From Candidatus Pacearchaeota archaeon (lineage in GTDB: Archaea; Nanobdellota; Nanobdellia; Pacearchaeales; GW2011-AR1), in assembly GCA_002688015.1 (NCBI GenBank), contig NZBT01000012.1:1-50771 (forward strand): a stretch of 50,771 nt of DNA, given 5' to 3'. The translations under genes were made by a program, and so were the position numbers. Positions 49,490-50,771 of this stretch are shown here, piece by piece. Each line of letters begins with the position of its first letter. Position 1 is the stretch's first letter. A model generated the notes under the pieces. That model was not told the DNA's origin. It searched no databases and saw nothing but the letters and a program-made list of their open reading frames with translations.

Positions 49490-50407
49490 ATGAGGTTGAT
49501 AGATTTTACGATGATTGTGCTTATTTTGATACTATTATCTTTTGGAGGGATTATTGCTTATAAGACGTTTTTTACTAAATTAGTTGAATATGAAGAATAC
49601 AAAGCTGATTTAGAATTAAATGTGTCTGGGGATTTACAATTTTATCCTAATATGCGATATAAAGATAGAGATATAACTTATTCTTTTGAAAGTATTTGTA
49701 ATCTTGGAAAAAGGGAAGAGGTTTCTGAAGCGTTTGATATTTTATCTGGGAGAACGATATTGGGGTTTGACGAAGTTGAGGAAGAAGGAGAGATACAGAT
49801 TTTATGTTCTTCTATTGCTCCAGAACCAGAGCAAAAGGGACATTTTGTTGCAGGAGAGGGAGGCCCTACGGAAGTTATTCGGGCTGGTAGAAATAATATC
49901 ATTTTATCTGGTAAAATAAGTTTGTTTAAGAATGATAAATGTAAGACTTCTAAGATTGCATTGCATGAAATTTTACATGCGTTAGGATTTGATCATAATA
50001 AAAATGAAAGCAGTATTATGTATCCTGTAACTGAATGTGATCAAATATTAGATGACTATATTATAGAAAAAATAGACTCTATTTATCAATCAGATAGTTT
50101 ACCTGACTTGATTATTGATGAATATAAAATTAGCAGTGTTGGGAGATATTTAGATTTCAAGGTTTCTGTGTTGAATGTAGGTTTTAAAGAGGCAGGAAAT
50201 TTCTCATTAATAGTTTTTGCAGATGATAATGAATTAAGAAAGATTCCTTTGGAAGAAGTAGGGGTCGGTGTTAAGAGAATTGTGGATGTTGAAAATTTAA
50301 GACTTCCTTTGAGAAGTTTTGATAAAATTTCTTTTGTTGTAGAGTTTCCTGAAAATGAGCTAGATAAAGAGAATAATAGGGTTGAGATTTTATTGAATAA
50401 GGTTTAA
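49490..50407 (+). CDS. Membrane-anchored matrixin-like zinc metalloprotease with CARDB-like domain
   Basis: A 305-aa protein with an N-terminal signal anchor (MIVLILILLSFGGIIAYKTF). The zinc site is HEILHALGFDH (His159, Glu160, His163, His169) and the Met-turn SIMYP follows at about 175, the arrangement of matrixin-type metzincins. Residues about 205-305 (LPDLIIDEYKISSVGRYLDF KVSVLNVG) resemble a CARDB Ig-like domain. It probably cleaves proteins on the outer surface. Its promoter is the shared TATA box at 49461. Confidence 0.82.
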   Translation: MRLIDFTMIVLILILLSFGGIIAYKTFFTKLVEYEEYKADLELNVSGDLQFYPNMRYKDRDITYSFESICNLGKREEVSEAFDILSGRTILGFDEVEEEGEIQILCSSIAPEPEQKGHFVAGEGGPTEVIRAGRNNIILSGKISLFKNDKCKTSKIALHEILHALGFDHNKNESSIMYPVTECDQILDDYIIEKIDSIYQSDSLPDLIIDEYKISSVGRYLDFKVSVLNVGFKEAGNFSLIVFADDNELRKIPLEEVGVGVKRIVDVENLRLPLRSFDKISFVVEFPENELDKENNRVEILLNKV

Positions 50408-50432
50408 ATATGTAATATCCTATTCTTTATTG

Positions 50433-50771
50433 ATGGCAGAAAGAGATATGTTGTTGAAGGAGAAGGTGGATCATACTGGGATCTTTGATTTTAAAGGGTT
50501 TTATAGATTTGCGCATACATGGTTTAAGGATGAAGGTTATGGCGTTGATGAGGGGAAATATTCTGAGAAACTTTCAGGGAATTCTAAAAATTTAACGATA
50601 GAATGGAAAGCTACAAAACAACTTTCTGATTACTTTAAGATTGAGCATATAATTAGGTTCACTATAGAGAATTTGACAGATGTTGAAGTTGAAGTAGATG
50701 GGGAAAAGAAACAGATGAATAAAGGAAAGGTTGAAATGGAGATTAAAGCAAATCTTGTTTCAGATCCAGAA
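50433..50771 (+). CDS. Hypothetical protein, cut by the window end
   Basis: TTTAAATA at 50403-50410, overlapping the previous stop codon, is about 26 bp before the ATG at 50433. The first 113 residues read MAERDMLLKEKVDHTGIFDF KGFYRFAHTWFKDEGYGVDE and later KIEHIIRFTIENLTDVEVEV. No signal peptide or membrane helix is seen before the edge and no family is recognised. The C-terminus lies outside the window. Confidence 0.7.
   Translation, partial: MAERDMLLKEKVDHTGIFDFKGFYRFAHTWFKDEGYGVDEGKYSEKLSGNSKNLTIEWKATKQLSDYFKIEHIIRFTIENLTDVEVEVDGEKKQMNKGKVEMEIKANLVSDPE

Noticed and set aside
1-50771. CRISPR array
   Set aside because: No regularly spaced identical repeats with unique spacers were seen. 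The GTCCGA repeats are too short and irregular, and the RecB-like nuclease has no Cas neighbours.

Overview
The window reads as a low-GC archaeal chromosome segment, most likely from a small-genome DPANN lineage of the Pacearchaeota/Woesearchaeota kind. The archaeal evidence is the ribosomal proteins L7Ae, S28e and L24e, cupin-type glucose-6-phosphate isomerase, DhnA-type aldolase, archaeal-type triosephosphate isomerase and RtcB. Promoters are TATA boxes (TTTAAATA or TTTATAAA) about 24-28 bp ahead of the start codon, so many mRNAs should be leaderless. Two tRNA genes lack an encoded CCA end. Bacterial-flavoured genes typical of DPANN genomes are also present: DNA gyrase, an RRM protein, HPr and a CxxC-x17-CxxC zinc-ribbon protein. 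The lineage is inferred; no rRNA is present to confirm it.

Layout. 1-1456: ribosomal protein cluster (L7Ae, S28e, an unknown ORF, L24e). 1459-2779: small accessory genes around a set of direct repeats, including a ribbon-helix-helix protein and a small membrane-protein gene broken by two frameshifts. 3061-5590: two tandem paralogous secreted proteins with structured leaders. 5720-12944: a run of secreted or membrane-anchored proteins (acidic, cadherin-like, lamin-tail, DNRLRE/dockerin-like) that looks like a cell-surface system. 13559-18477: gyrB, a HAD-like gene, gyrA. 18474-19668: small unknowns. 19784-21406: tRNA-Asp with partial copies of its 5' and 3' ends, flanking a ParB-like gene and an orphan ORF. 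21411-30238: RecB-like nuclease, DEAD-box helicase, circularly permuted GTPase, RG-rich zinc-ribbon protein, coiled-coil protein, a membrane/AlbA_2 fusion, HPr, PyrD and an RRM protein. 30353-36418: tRNA-Ser, ABC exporter, Rad3/XPD-like helicase, YbjQ-family protein, cyclophilin. 36466-45867: a dense sugar-phosphate cluster. 45959-50771: GNAT, SDR epimerase/dehydratase, RtcB ligase, a zinc metalloprotease, and a gene cut by the window end.

Together, tal, pgi, fba, tpiA, gnd, rpiB, rpe, pgl and tkt give an almost complete pentose phosphate pathway plus middle glycolysis. Glucose-6-phosphate dehydrogenase is not in the window. The surface genes may serve host or surface attachment, which is inference from domain types only. 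The most notable non-coding signals are a 15-bp UUCG-capped hairpin with its own promoter upstream of tpiA, hairpins at the predicted 5' ends of both surface-protein mRNAs, a shared palindrome near three promoters, five direct repeats beside the ribbon-helix-helix gene, the tRNA-Asp fragments, and one palindromic TATA box placed to serve two divergent genes.
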